Part shown: positions 8,627-16,786 of the stretch, one piece after another
How the letters are laid out: every line of letters starts with the position of its first letter
How positions within the stretch are numbered: position 1 is the first letter of the stretch
Assembly: GCA_902494245.1 (NCBI GenBank)
Contig: CABUSR010000003.1
Location: 1 to 64,000 of the forward strand
Length of the DNA stretch: 64,000 nucleotides
DNA from: an uncultured Collinsella sp.
GTDB taxonomy: Bacteria > Actinomycetota > Coriobacteriia > Coriobacteriales > Coriobacteriaceae
Reading direction: 5' to 3'
The notes under the pieces: generated by a model
Databases searched by the model: none
The model's input: the letters and a program-made list of their open reading frames with translations, nothing else
What the model was told of the DNA's origin: nothing
Program-made: the position numbers and the translations under genes

Positions 8627-9682
8627 TCATCCTCCGATTTGGGACATAAATCGTTGCGTGCCCTCAATTATCGCGTGTTCCTGCGGTTTGTGGGCCACGG
8701 CATCGCGCCAAATCGAAAGTACCTGCATATCATCACCACGGCGCAGGGCGTCGCGCACCGAATACTCGGCATCGCTAAACAGGCACGGACGCACGTTGCC
8801 ATCGGCCGTCAGGCGCAGACGGTTGCAATTCGCGCAAAAATGATTGGACATGGCGCTAATAAAGCCGACCGTTCCCGCCGCGCCCGGAAAGTGCCAATAG
8901 CGCGCAGGGCCCGCGCCGGCAGGAGCGTCGTTGATGTCGAGCGGCTCGAGCTCGCCCAGTCCCGCCGCGGCGGCCCCGGCATTGATGCGCGCTCGCAGCT
9001 CGTCGCTCGGCACGGTATCGCTCGCGTCCCACAGCTCGGGATTGAGCGCGGGCGTATGCGGGTCCACAGCGCAATGCGAGCTCGTGCGCTCGTCGCCAAT
9101 GGGCATGTATTCGATAAAGCGCAGGTGGATGGGGCGGTCGAGCGTGAGCCGCGCGAGGGCCGCCACATCCTGGTTGAGCCGGCGCACAACAACGCAGTTC
9201 ACCTTAACCGGCTCAAAGCCCCAGGTCAGCGCCGCATCGATGCCAGCCATGGTCTGCTCGAGCCGACCCAGGCGCGTGATCTTTCCAAAGAGCGTAGGGT
9301 CGAGCGTATCGAGCGAGATGTTAACGCGGTTAAGTCCCGCGTCTTTGAGCTGCGGCGCCAGCTTGGGCAGCAGGGCGCCATTGGTGGTGAGCGAGATGTC
9401 CTCGATCTGCGGAATCGCGCAGATGTCGCGAATGAGCGGGATGATACGGCGGCTGACCAGCGGCTCGCCGCCCGTCAGGCGTACGCGGCGAATGCCCTCC
9501 CCCGCCACCAAGCGCACAAAGCGGGCGATTTCCTCGGCACTGAGCAGCTCGTCGTGTGCACGGGACGCCACGCCATCGGCCGGCATGCAGTAAATGCAGC
9601 GGAAATTGCACTTGTCGGTAACGGCAATGCGCAGGTAGTTGATATCGCGGCCAAAGCCGTCATGTTGCACGTGCCCGCCCAC
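8627..9682 (-). CDS. moaA: GTP 3',8-cyclase MoaA (radical SAM)
   Basis: MoaA starts molybdenum cofactor synthesis by rearranging GTP with a radical SAM mechanism. The 351-residue protein has the radical SAM cysteines C25-x3-C29-x2-C32 ('CNFRCIYC') and 'LTGGEPL'. It also has the second cluster site near the C-terminus ('HFCANCNRLRL...CLF') and ends in the conserved Gly-Gly ('SQIGG') needed for activity. The start is GTG with GGGGAGGG about 6 nt upstream. It is directly followed by moaC-mobB. Other Mo-cofactor genes (moaE, moaD, moeA) are not in the window. Confidence 0.95.
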   Translation of the reverse strand: MGGHVQHDGFGRDINYLRIAVTDKCNFRCIYCMPADGVASRAHDELLSAEEIARFVRLVAGEGIRRVRLTGGEPLVSRRIIPLIRDICAIPQIEDISLTTNGALLPKLAPQLKDAGLNRVNISLDTLDPTLFGKITRLGRLEQTMAGIDAALTWGFEPVKVNCVVVRRLNQDVAALARLTLDRPIHLRFIEYMPIGDERTSSHCAVDPHTPALNPELWDASDTVPSDELRARINAGAAAAGLGELEPLDINDAPAGAGPARYWHFPGAAGTVGFISAMSNHFCANCNRLRLTADGNVRPCLFSDAEYSVRDALRRGDDMQVLSIWRDAVAHKPQEHAIIEGTQRFMSQIGG

Positions 9683-9815
9683 GCAGCCCTCCCCTCACGC
9701 GGCGTTTTATTCTTCGAAAAACATAATACCCCACGAGAGAATCATGCCGACACCCGTACGACAGGACAGGTCACTTCGAGCAAAACGGACTTTCCAAGCC
9801 CATCCTCAGCACAGA

Positions 9816-9874
9816 CCATCACAACATTCGATGCTTTTCCCGATTTTGGCGAAAAGCATCGAATGTTGTGATGG
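9816..9874. repeat. CATCACAACATTCGA inverted repeat, copy 2
   Basis: This 59-bp element has arms of about 23 bp (CCATCACAACATTCGATGCT and its complement) around CCCGATTTTGGCG. It is nearly identical to the copy at 11058. The two copies flank the gene at 9916-10953. Confidence 0.85.
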
Positions 9875-9915
9875 CTTGCCTGCCCACAGCACCCCGTAGA
9901 AGGATCAAGGCGTCC

Positions 9916-10953
9916 CTAAAGGCCGCCGTCCCAGTGCCGAATCACGAATTCTCGCAGGTCGTTCTGACGTTTCTGGAACACCTCGCTTCGGTCGCACTTA
10001 AGGCCCATAGCGAGCGCGATGGCGTTCATCGCCCGGTGCAATTGCAGCTGATGGGCAAACTGAGTCCCGGTGAGGACGATCATCCTAAAGCCCAGCGCGC
10101 TCAGCACGGTCATACGCTCCGCATCCGACGCGCTGCGCTGTTTATCAAGATGGTCCGAGCCGTTGTATTCAATCCCTGTACCGCTCGCAGGCGCATATAC
10201 GTCGATCTCGAAATACCCGGCCTTTGCGAGATACTTGAACTCGCTGGGAACATCGACCCGATGGTTGAGCTCAACCTTGGCGTATCCCAACCCTCCCTGG
10301 GAACGTTTTGCTACGACCATGATTGCGGTAGCCGTCTCCATGGGCGACCGCGCGCCATCGTGCACGCGCTTGAGCACGGCGGCCGCGCGTATAGCCCCCT
10401 GACGAGATCGGTTCTCATTGCAATAAGCAATCAAGTCGGCAACGGTATACCTCTGCCCCATCTCGATATAATCGCCTGTCGACAGATGATTCAAATGGTA
10501 TCGGGCGCAGATTTCATACCCATATTCCAGCTGCTCGGGTTCGCTCATCAACGAACCCGCTTGGACAAAGCACATGGCCTCATCAACCACCAGAAGGCCC
10601 TCTGCCACCTCGATAAGATGGCCTGGAGGTACCGGCGCCCCAAACACGTGGCACCTAAATCCAGCCGGAGTCGAGCGCTCAAAATCAAAGTTGACGAGCG
10701 TGTCGATATGATCGAGCTCTTCTCGTGGAATACCGAGCGAAACTAGATAGTCGGCAACGATCCCGACCGCCGTTGAAGCCCTCAGACCCTTGGCATCGAG
10801 TCCCAATTTGGGCAGGCTCGCGGTCGGCTCCGCCTCGTTAGCAAGCGAGTCCTCATCGTATAGGCTGCTTGCTCGCGAGAGCGGCTCGGACGTGCGCGCC
10901 ACGTTGTGGTACAGCCAGGCGGTCTTATGGGACAGGACGATCGGCAGGTCCAT
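9916..10953 (-). CDS. Uncharacterised protein with Vsr/DUF559-like nuclease fold at C-terminus
   Basis: I do not recognise a named family for the whole 345-residue protein. Residues about 245-310 ('YFEIDVYAPASGTGIEYNGSDH' region, a D at the following helix, then 'RMTVLSALGFRMIVLT') match the pattern of the very-short-patch-repair/DUF559 endonuclease-like fold common in actinobacteria: Glu/Asp-rich strand, H, R and a late Leu-Gly turn. The N-terminal two thirds are helical without clear motifs. It has no signal peptide. It is a single gene bracketed by two near-identical 59-bp inverted repeats, which hints at past movement or shared transcription ends. A role in DNA processing is inference. 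Confidence 0.55.
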   Translation of the reverse strand: MDLPIVLSHKTAWLYHNVARTSEPLSRASSLYDEDSLANEAEPTASLPKLGLDAKGLRASTAVGIVADYLVSLGIPREELDHIDTLVNFDFERSTPAGFRCHVFGAPVPPGHLIEVAEGLLVVDEAMCFVQAGSLMSEPEQLEYGYEICARYHLNHLSTGDYIEMGQRYTVADLIAYCNENRSRQGAIRAAAVLKRVHDGARSPMETATAIMVVAKRSQGGLGYAKVELNHRVDVPSEFKYLAKAGYFEIDVYAPASGTGIEYNGSDHLDKQRSASDAERMTVLSALGFRMIVLTGTQFAHQLQLHRAMNAIALAMGLKCDRSEVFQKRQNDLREFVIRHWDGGL

Positions 10954-11057
10954 GAGCCCTCCAATGGAGTCGGATAACCAACCTTATTCCCCTGCCCACG
11001 GGTCCGCACACCTTCGTGCACAAGAAAGCGATTCCACCCGGTCGAGTGGCAGAAAAA

Positions 11058-11116
11058 CCATCACAACATTCGATGCTTTTCCCGATTTTGGCGAAAAACG
11101 TCGAATGTTGTGATGG
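11058..11116. repeat. CATCACAACATTCGA inverted repeat, copy 3
   Basis: It matches the copy at 9816 almost base for base, differing at a few stem positions (AAACG for AAGCA). It lies in the 320-base spacer between the nuclease-like gene and the MATE gene. Confidence 0.85.
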
Positions 11117-11202
11117 TTTGAGGCGAAGTGAGAGGCACGGAGGGGTCAAAGCATCGTGCTCGGAGCGTGACTATTTTTTTCGCCCCGTCGTCATCACAAA
11201 CC

Positions 11203-11223
11203 TTGACTCTACAATCGTTGTAG
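11203..11223 (+). promoter_or_regulatory. Promoter-like TTGACT with CTACAATCGTTGTAG palindrome
   Basis: TTGACT at 11203 abuts a 15-bp palindrome, CTACAA-TCG-TTGTAG (11209-11223), about 50 bases before the MATE start. The position suggests a repressor site overlapping the promoter of the exporter. The core resembles TACA/TGTA operators of BlaI/MecI/CopY-type repressors, but no such repressor gene is nearby. Confidence 0.45.
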
Positions 11224-11273
11224 GGTTTTCACTACACTGGAACGTAAACAAACCCAGCCAGAAAGCCCCGCCC

Positions 11274-12620
11274 ATGGAACACGACCTCACACGCGGCAAT
11301 GTCCTTAAGACCATCGCGGTCTTTGCCCTGCCTTATATGCTCTCGTACTTTTTGCAGATGCTCTACGGCATGGCCGACCTGTACATGATGGGGCAGTTTA
11401 GCGGCGCCGCCGGCATCACCGCCGTGGCAAATGGCGCTCAGACGCTCTATATGATTACCGTGGCACTCGTGGGCCTGGCCATGGGAACGACGGTGGTCGT
11501 CGGCCACGCCGTGGGCTCGCGCCGCTTCGACCGCGCCGAGACCGCTATCGGCAACACCATCACGCTCTTTATGGGTGTCTCGGTGGTGCTGGCAGCCATC
11601 TTGCTTGCGCTGTGCCCGCAGATCGTGGCACTCATTGGCACGCCGGCCGAGGCAGTCGAAGGAACCGCCGCCTACCTGCGCATTTGCTTTGTCGGCATCC
11701 CGTTTATCGCCGCGTACAACATTCTCTCGGCCATTTTTCGCGGGCTGGGCGATTCACGCTCGCCCATGTACGTGATCGGCGTGGCATGCATCATCAACAT
11801 CGCGCTCGACTTTCTGTTTATCGGCCACATGGGGCTCGGCCCCGTGGGCGCGGCGCTCGGCACAGTGACCGCCCAGACGGCAAGCGTTGCCCTCGCGCTC
11901 GTGTGGCTCAAGAGTCGCCGCACGAACATCCACGTTAAGCGCAGCGACCTGCGCCCCCAGCCCGAGGTGCTCGGCAGCATTCTTAAGATCGGCGTGCCCG
12001 TAGCCGTGCAGGACGGCTGTATCCAGGTGGCGTTTATGTTCATCACCGTCATCGCCAACCACCGAGGGCTCGTCGACGCCGCCGCCGTGGGCCTGGTCGA
12101 AAAGATGATCAGCTTCTTGTTCATTGTGCCGAGTTCCATGGGCGCCACCGTCAGTGCGCTCACGGCACAAAACGCCGGCGCGGGCAAGGGCGACCGCGCG
12201 CGTCAGGTGCTCAAGGACGCCATGACGATCTCGGTAGTGTATGGCTGCCTGATCACGGTGCTGATGTGGCTGGTGGCGCCGGCGTTTATCGGCTTTTTTG
12301 CCAAGGACGCTGCAGTAGTCGCCGCCGGTACCGGCTATATGCGCAGTTATATTTTCGACGCGATTTTTGCCGGCATCCACATTTGCTTTAGCGGCTTTTT
12401 CGCTGCGTATGGCAAGAGCTACATCGGCTTTGCGCACAACGTGCTGGCCGTGGCGCTCATTCGCGTGCCGGGCGCGTGGCTGCTGTCGAACGCCTATTCC
12501 GACACGCTGTTTCCCATGGGTATCGCCTCGCCGTGCGGATCGATTTTGTCGGCGATCATCTGTGTGGTGGCATTTACCGTGCTCAACCGCCGCGGGGCTT
12601 TTGACAAGCTGGTGGCGTAG
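11274..12620 (+). CDS. MATE-family multidrug/metabolite efflux protein
   Basis: From the ATG at 11274 the protein has 448 residues, the usual MATE length. It starts 'MEHDLTRGNVLKTIAVFALPYMLSYFLQMLYGMADLYMMGQ', the DinF/NorM-like opening. About 12 membrane segments form two similar halves. These transporters export cationic drugs or metabolites in exchange for Na+ or H+. The frame stays open upstream to 11016, but that extension crosses an inverted repeat and is not typical. The Shine-Dalgarno is weak (GAAAG). A palindromic promoter lies at 11203-11223. Confidence 0.9.
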   Translation: MEHDLTRGNVLKTIAVFALPYMLSYFLQMLYGMADLYMMGQFSGAAGITAVANGAQTLYMITVALVGLAMGTTVVVGHAVGSRRFDRAETAIGNTITLFMGVSVVLAAILLALCPQIVALIGTPAEAVEGTAAYLRICFVGIPFIAAYNILSAIFRGLGDSRSPMYVIGVACIINIALDFLFIGHMGLGPVGAALGTVTAQTASVALALVWLKSRRTNIHVKRSDLRPQPEVLGSILKIGVPVAVQDGCIQVAFMFITVIANHRGLVDAAAVGLVEKMISFLFIVPSSMGATVSALTAQNAGAGKGDRARQVLKDAMTISVVYGCLITVLMWLVAPAFIGFFAKDAAVVAAGTGYMRSYIFDAIFAGIHICFSGFFAAYGKSYIGFAHNVLAVALIRVPGAWLLSNAYSDTLFPMGIASPCGSILSAIICVVAFTVLNRRGAFDKLVA

Positions 12621-12622
12621 CG

Positions 12623-12718
12623 GGGCAACGCGAGATCGCCCTGATCGACGACATCATCAGCGACGACCCCACAACCTACGTGACGCAAATCACGGTGCCG
12701 GTTGCCCCGTCCAGATAA
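12623..12718 (+). pseudogene. C-terminal remnant of a regulator-like protein, copy 1
   Basis: An open frame without a start, directly after the MATE stop, encodes 'GQREIALIDDIISDDPTTYV' and then 'TQITVPVAPSR', then stops at 12716. The ending resembles the last strand of GyrI-like effector-binding domains of MerR/AraC regulators ('YVTEI.IPV'). A diverged second copy occurs at 13991. Both probably come from a lost or duplicated regulator gene. The family assignment is tentative. Confidence 0.4.
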
Positions 12719-12760
12719 GAACTGCCTAGAAAACGTTCGGCTGAAGGCAGAATCTTGACG

Positions 12761-12952
12761 TTATAGGCCATATTTTGCCTCAAGGTCATCGAGAGCCTCA
12801 AAGGCATCACGCGCCGTGCCAGCAGCACGCTCCCGCTCGGCCACAGCTATACGAGCCATCAGACGAGCCTTAGCCTGTTCCTGAACCATGAGGTCGTAGT
12901 CCTCGGATCGAAGTACAACAAATTTGCTATAGCCGTTTTTTGTAACAGTCAC
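12761..12952 (-). pseudogene. Truncated Phd/YefM-type antitoxin
   Basis: The frame encodes 63 residues beginning at GTG with 'MTVTKNGYSKFVVLRSEDYD', which matches the middle of Phd/YefM antitoxins ('VTKNGxxxAVLxSxxxYE') followed by their C-terminal helix. The N-terminal DNA-binding part is missing. Just upstream, in another frame, the bases read 'AFSELVGRLLVQ', which looks like the lost beginning, so a frameshift or deletion seems to have broken it. No ribosome site supports the GTG. It lies next to an intact antitoxin/PIN pair and a GGGGACAGTCCCC palindrome (12989-13001). Confidence 0.55.
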
Positions 12953-12988
12953 TGAACCAGGAGCCTCCCAACAAGCTCGCTAAACGCC

Positions 12989-13001
12989 GGGGACAGTCCC
13001 C
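12989..13001. repeat. GGGGACAGTCCCC palindrome
   Basis: A perfect 13-bp palindrome sits between the broken antitoxin and the PIN gene. GGGACAG/CTGTCCC motifs recur at about 16730, 32750, 52482, 55789 and 63860, and inside the CACCACAAAGG family. Confidence 0.5.
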
Positions 13002-13013
13002 GATATGGCGGTT

Positions 13014-13436
13014 TTACTCCTCCGGAATCGGAAACGCACGGATGAACTCTGCAGGCGAGAAGGTCTTGATGGTCGAGCGCACAAAAGCGGCGCGGTCACG
13101 CGTGATAATAAAGTCCACGCCGGCACGCTCGGCCATCGCACGGATACAGCCGTCCTCAAAGTCCGGCTCATCGGAATAGGCGGAGGCAAAACAAGCCTCT
13201 TGGTCGAGAGACTCTACCGAGTAGCTCTTAAGGCAGTCGCGCACTACCTCGCGCCCGCGCGCCTCGCCGGCCTGTTTGATGAGAATGTAATACGCGTCCT
13301 TGAGAGAGCAGGCCGAAACAACGCCTTCGATAAGCCCCACGTCGACGAGCCCCTTGATCGTTTGCGCCGCTGCGTGCTCCGGCCGGCCCGGAAGCACGCA
13401 ATCGAGCAGAAAATTGGTATCGAGAAATGCTCTCAT
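13014..13436 (-). CDS. PIN-domain toxin (VapC-like ribonuclease)
   Basis: The 140-residue protein begins 'MRAFLDTNFLLD' with the first PIN acidic residue at D6. It carries an acidic cluster near the middle ('SDEPDFEDGCIRAMAERAGVD') and ends its core with 'FIITRDRAAF', the standard PIN motifs for Mg-dependent RNA cleavage. It overlaps the upstream antitoxin by 4 bases (ATGA), the usual toxin-antitoxin arrangement, in which the antitoxin is made first and blocks the active site. It is full length and appears intact. Confidence 0.85.
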   Translation of the reverse strand: MRAFLDTNFLLDCVLPGRPEHAAAQTIKGLVDVGLIEGVVSACSLKDAYYILIKQAGEARGREVVRDCLKSYSVESLDQEACFASAYSDEPDFEDGCIRAMAERAGVDFIITRDRAAFVRSTIKTFSPAEFIRAFPIPEE

Positions 13437-13825
13437 AGGTAGCGCTCCCTCGCGACGCGCTTTTCATCTTCAACCGTCATCGTATCGAGCGGCGTTCCTT
13501 TTGGCATTTTGGCTACGATATCGAGATACTCCTGGTAGTCCTCATTCTCCGCGAGCATCTCACGGATCTCCTTCCAGGTGATCTTGGGATGCCACATCGT
13601 ACCCACGTCGCGCTTGGGCTTGTCCGAGCCGCACGTCGGCTTTGCACCCCCGCGCTCCTGGGCAGCGTCATATTCCACTGCAACCGGGCTTTGATAGTCG
13701 AGCGGCACGATCTTGAACAACGGCTTGCTCCGCTTGAAGACCACAACCTCCTCGCCCTCATTGGCAACCTTTTCGGCCACCTGCGTAAGGTTTTGGCGCA
13801 GTTCCGAAAACGCGACGGTAACCAT
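13433..13825 (-). CDS. Phd/YefM-type antitoxin partner of the PIN toxin
   Basis: The 130-residue protein starts 'MVTVAFSELRQNLTQVAEKVANEGEEVVVFKRSKPLFKIVPL', the Phd/YefM DNA-binding fold that dimerises on the operon promoter. Its longer acidic tail (about residues 60-130) should wrap the PIN toxin. The start at 13825 follows GAGAGGAG 5 nt upstream; a longer start six codons earlier lacks a site. A TATACAC/GTGTATA inverted repeat upstream (13861-13892) is a likely autoregulatory operator. Confidence 0.85.
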   Translation of the reverse strand: MVTVAFSELRQNLTQVAEKVANEGEEVVVFKRSKPLFKIVPLDYQSPVAVEYDAAQERGGAKPTCGSDKPKRDVGTMWHPKITWKEIREMLAENEDYQEYLDIVAKMPKGTPLDTMTVEDEKRVARERYL

Positions 13826-13858
13826 AACTGCTCCTCTCAACATATATCTTCACTGCTA

Positions 13859-13892
13859 AGTATACACGTTAATGTTAATGTTAAAGTGTATA
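13859..13892 (-). promoter_or_regulatory. Toxin-antitoxin promoter and operator
   Basis: TATACAC (13861-13867) and GTGTATA (13886-13892) form an inverted repeat around a TTAATG-type AT-rich direct repeat. A minus-strand TATACT -10 box (13859-13864) overlaps one arm, so antitoxin binding would block RNA polymerase. Confidence 0.55.
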
Positions 13893-13990
13893 AAACTCAT
13901 CACAATGGGGCAGCCCCGTTGTGGAACCTCACTGCGGGCCCCCTTTGCTTTGTATGAATCTTCTATCGCTCCGGAACGACACCGCTCCGC

Positions 13991-14051
13991 AGGGTCACCC
14001 TCAGCAACCTACATGACGCAGATCATGCTGCCCGCCACCACGCCCAAATAA
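13991..14051 (+). pseudogene. C-terminal remnant of a regulator-like protein, copy 2
   Basis: The frame encodes 'AGSPSATYMTQIMLPATTPK' and a stop at 14049. It aligns with the remnant at 12623 through 'TYVTQITVPVA'. No upstream coding sequence continues it. The toxin-antitoxin module lies between the two remnants. Confidence 0.35.
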
Positions 14052-14089
14052 AAACCTCCCGGAAAGTATCAACCTTTCCGGGAGGTTTT
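14051..14089 (-). terminator. Rho-independent terminator after ligA
   Basis: A 16-bp perfect stem, AAAACCTCCCGGAAAG with its complement, closes a 7-base loop and gives a U-rich end on the minus strand, 20 bases after the ligA stop. Confidence 0.85.
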
Positions 14090-14109
14090 CTAATTTGCCT
14101 ATCAATGCC

Positions 14110-16338
14110 TTAAGCCTGGGGCACCTGACCAGTAGCCAAGATCTGCTCGAGTGCGTCCTCGTCCAGCACGGGTACGCCCAGCTGCTCGGCCTTGGTGAGC
14201 TTGGAGCCCGCTTTGGGGCCGGCGACCAGATAGCTCGTCTTCTTTGACACGCTGCCCGAAACCTTGGCGCCGAGCACCTTGAGCGCCGCGCCCGCCTCGT
14301 CGCGGGTGCGGTTGACGAGCGTGCCGGTAAGCACGAAGGTCAGACCCGCGAGCGGCTGCGCATCGGCGAGCTCGCCTGCCACGCCAGCGTCGGCTGCGGC
14401 TTGCGCGTGCGCGGCGCCCAAGTCGACCTCGAGCGACAGGCCCGCCTGGCGCAGGCGTTCCAGCACGGCGAGATTCTCGGGCACGGCCAGGAACTGCTTG
14501 ACGCTCGCCGCAATCTTGGGACCGATGCCCTCGCACTCGGCGATGTCCTCCTCACTCGCCAAAATGAGCTTGTCAATCGACAGGAATCGCTCGGCGATGA
14601 CTTCGCCCACGCTCTTGCCCACGTGGCGGATGCCCAAGGCAAACAGCACGCGACCGAGCGGCTGGCTCTTGGACTTGTTGAGCTCGGCGATGATCTTTTC
14701 AGCCGTCTTGAGGCCCACCGGGATGGGGTCGCCCTTCTTGACGCCCTTTTTGCTGTTGGAGCTGGCATAGGTGCGGCCCGTGTCCAGACCGGCGATGTCG
14801 TCGACCGTGAGCTGGTAGAAGTCCGCGACATCGTGGATCAGCCCGGCGGCGATCATCTTGTCGACGATCTCGTCGCCTAGGCCGTCGACGTCCATGCAGC
14901 CGCGGCTCACCCAGTGGAGCAGACGCTCCTTGAGCTGCGCGGGGCAGTCGATGGAGACGCAGCGGTAGGCAACCTCGCCATCCTCGTGGACCACGGGGCT
15001 ACCGCACACGGGGCAGACCTCGGGCATGTGCCAGTCGACCGAATCGGCCGGGCGCTTGTCGAGCACCGGGCCCACGACCTCGGGGATTACGTCGCCCGCC
15101 TTGTGCACGATGATGGTATCGCCCTCGCGCACGTTTTTGCGACGGATCTCGTCGATATTGTGCAGCGTGGCGCGCGCGATGGTGGAGCCGGCAACCGTCA
15201 CCGGGTCGAACTCGGCGACCGGCGTGAGCACGCCGGTGCGGCCCACCTGGATGCGAATTTCGCGCAGGACGGTCTGCTTTTCCTCGGGCGGGAACTTAAA
15301 GGCAATGGCCCAGCGCGGCGCGCGGGCGGTAAAGCCCAGGTCGAGCTGCTGCTGGAAGCTGTCGACCTTTACGACCACGCCGTCGATGTCGTAATCCAGG
15401 TCGCCGCGGTGCTCGAGCGCCTGGGCACAGAACTCGTGAACCTCGGCGGGTGTGGCGCAACGGGCAACGTTAGGGTTGACGCTGAAGCCGGCGCTACGCA
15501 GCCAATCGAGGAACTCGCGCTGGCTGTGGACGTGCAGCGGATCGGTATCGGCGATGGCGTAGATAAAGGTGGCAAGATCGCGGCGCGCCGTGACCTTGGG
15601 GTCCTTTTGGCGCAGGCTGCCGGCGGCGGCGTTGCGCGGGTTGGCGAAGGGGTCGCGCCCCTCGGCATCGGCCTCGTCGTTCAGGCGCACAAAGCTGCCC
15701 TTAGGCATGTAGACCTCGCCGCGTACTTCGATGGTACGTTCGCGGTCGGCACCCATGTGGGCGAGCGCCGGCTCGGACAGGTGCATGGGCACATCCTTGA
15801 TGGTACGCACGTTAAGCGACACGTCCTCGCCCGTGGTGCCGTCGCCGCGCGTGGCAGCGCGCACAAAGGTGCCGTTTTGGTAGGTAAGCGCCACGCCCAG
15901 ACCGTCGATCTTAAGCTCGCAGGTATAGGTGACGCTACCGGCACCGAGCGCATCCTCGGTGCGCTGGAGCCACGCGTCGAGCTCGTCCAGATCCATGGCA
16001 TCGTCCATGGAATACATGCGTGCCATGTGCGTGACCGGCGTAAACTGCTCGCTCACGTAGCCGCCCACGCGCTGGGTATAGCTATCGGGCGTTACCAAAT
16101 CGGGGTAGGTCGCCTCGATTTCCTGCAGCTCAACGAGCATTTTGTCGAAGGCGGCGTCCGTGATCTCGGGTGCGTCGAGCATGTAGTAGCGGTACGCGTG
16201 GTAATCGAGCTCGTGGCGCAGCTCGGCCGCGCGCGCTGCCGCCTGGGCACGGGCGTCGGTCGGTGCAGCGGTATCCGCGCTTGCGGGCGTTTCGGTATCG
16301 ATGTCCACGCCGTCACCAAACAGGCTCGATTGCTCCAT
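14110..16338 (-). CDS. ligA: NAD+-dependent DNA ligase
   Basis: LigA seals nicks using NAD+ during replication and repair. The 742 residues show all domains in order. Domain Ia is at about 30-90. The adenylation domain has K143 in 'ELKIDG', the nucleotidyl acceptor. An OB fold follows. The zinc finger has four cysteines ('CPVCGSP...CVSIDCPAQ'). Helix-hairpin-helix repeats and a C-terminal BRCT domain (about 660-735, 'LAGLTFVLTGTL') complete it. A non-conserved acidic N-terminal extension of about 30 residues precedes domain Ia. It is the housekeeping ligase, with its own terminator at 14051. Confidence 0.97.
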   Translation of the reverse strand: MEQSSLFGDGVDIDTETPASADTAAPTDARAQAAARAAELRHELDYHAYRYYMLDAPEITDAAFDKMLVELQEIEATYPDLVTPDSYTQRVGGYVSEQFTPVTHMARMYSMDDAMDLDELDAWLQRTEDALGAGSVTYTCELKIDGLGVALTYQNGTFVRAATRGDGTTGEDVSLNVRTIKDVPMHLSEPALAHMGADRERTIEVRGEVYMPKGSFVRLNDEADAEGRDPFANPRNAAAGSLRQKDPKVTARRDLATFIYAIADTDPLHVHSQREFLDWLRSAGFSVNPNVARCATPAEVHEFCAQALEHRGDLDYDIDGVVVKVDSFQQQLDLGFTARAPRWAIAFKFPPEEKQTVLREIRIQVGRTGVLTPVAEFDPVTVAGSTIARATLHNIDEIRRKNVREGDTIIVHKAGDVIPEVVGPVLDKRPADSVDWHMPEVCPVCGSPVVHEDGEVAYRCVSIDCPAQLKERLLHWVSRGCMDVDGLGDEIVDKMIAAGLIHDVADFYQLTVDDIAGLDTGRTYASSNSKKGVKKGDPIPVGLKTAEKIIAELNKSKSQPLGRVLFALGIRHVGKSVGEVIAERFLSIDKLILASEEDIAECEGIGPKIAASVKQFLAVPENLAVLERLRQAGLSLEVDLGAAHAQAAADAGVAGELADAQPLAGLTFVLTGTLVNRTRDEAGAALKVLGAKVSGSVSKKTSYLVAGPKAGSKLTKAEQLGVPVLDEDALEQILATGQVPQA

Positions 16339-16447
16339 AGCGGCACTCCTTCGCTCGATTTCAAACGGATACTAGAGTACCACCGGTCACGATAGGGCCG
16401 AATAACCCTTTCGAACCGCACCGAATCGGCAGCCGCCAGACTGGGGT

Positions 16448-16649
16448 GGACAGTTAGTTCAGATACGTATAAATCCTAGAGCTGAATCAGGCACGAACAC
16501 CCCTGTTTCAACTAATTTGGGCTCCTCGAGACCATGTAAACGTCCCGCTCTCCGTCCCAAACGCCCATTCGAGCCCCATTCCAATCAAATAATTGCTCAA
16601 AACGCATCCCAAGTTGCCCCAGATTTATACGTATCTGAACTAACTGTCC
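16448..16649. repeat. Long inverted repeat, 28-bp perfect arms
   Basis: The arms at 16448-16475 and 16622-16649 are perfect complements, beginning GGACAGTTAGTTCAGATACG. About 146 bases lie between them with no convincing gene. The whole 200-bp unit sits upstream of ligA and is one of several large intergenic palindromes in the window. A small non-autonomous mobile element or a structured RNA is possible. Confidence 0.8.
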
Positions 16650-16724
16650 AGGCCATTCCGAACTAAGCCTCTTGCCAGCCACAAGTGATCCGTTTTCCTC
16701 CGCCCCCAACGGACCAATAAGAAA

Positions 16725-16760
16725 AGAGGGGCTGTCCCGCATTGGTGGGACAGCCCCTCT
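16725..16760 (-). terminator. Rho-independent terminator after the HtrA gene
   Basis: AGAGGGGCTGTCCC pairs with GGGACAGCCCCTCT around GCATTGGT-like bases and is followed on the minus strand by TTTTCTT. It sits 27 bases after the protease stop codon. Confidence 0.85.
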
Positions 16761-16786
16761 GGCATTGGTATGTGCGATACGGCTCG

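Noticed and set aside
9683..9815. Molybdenum cofactor riboswitch before moaA
   Set aside because: I could not find the conserved helices of the Moco motif, only a normal leader with a Shine-Dalgarno.
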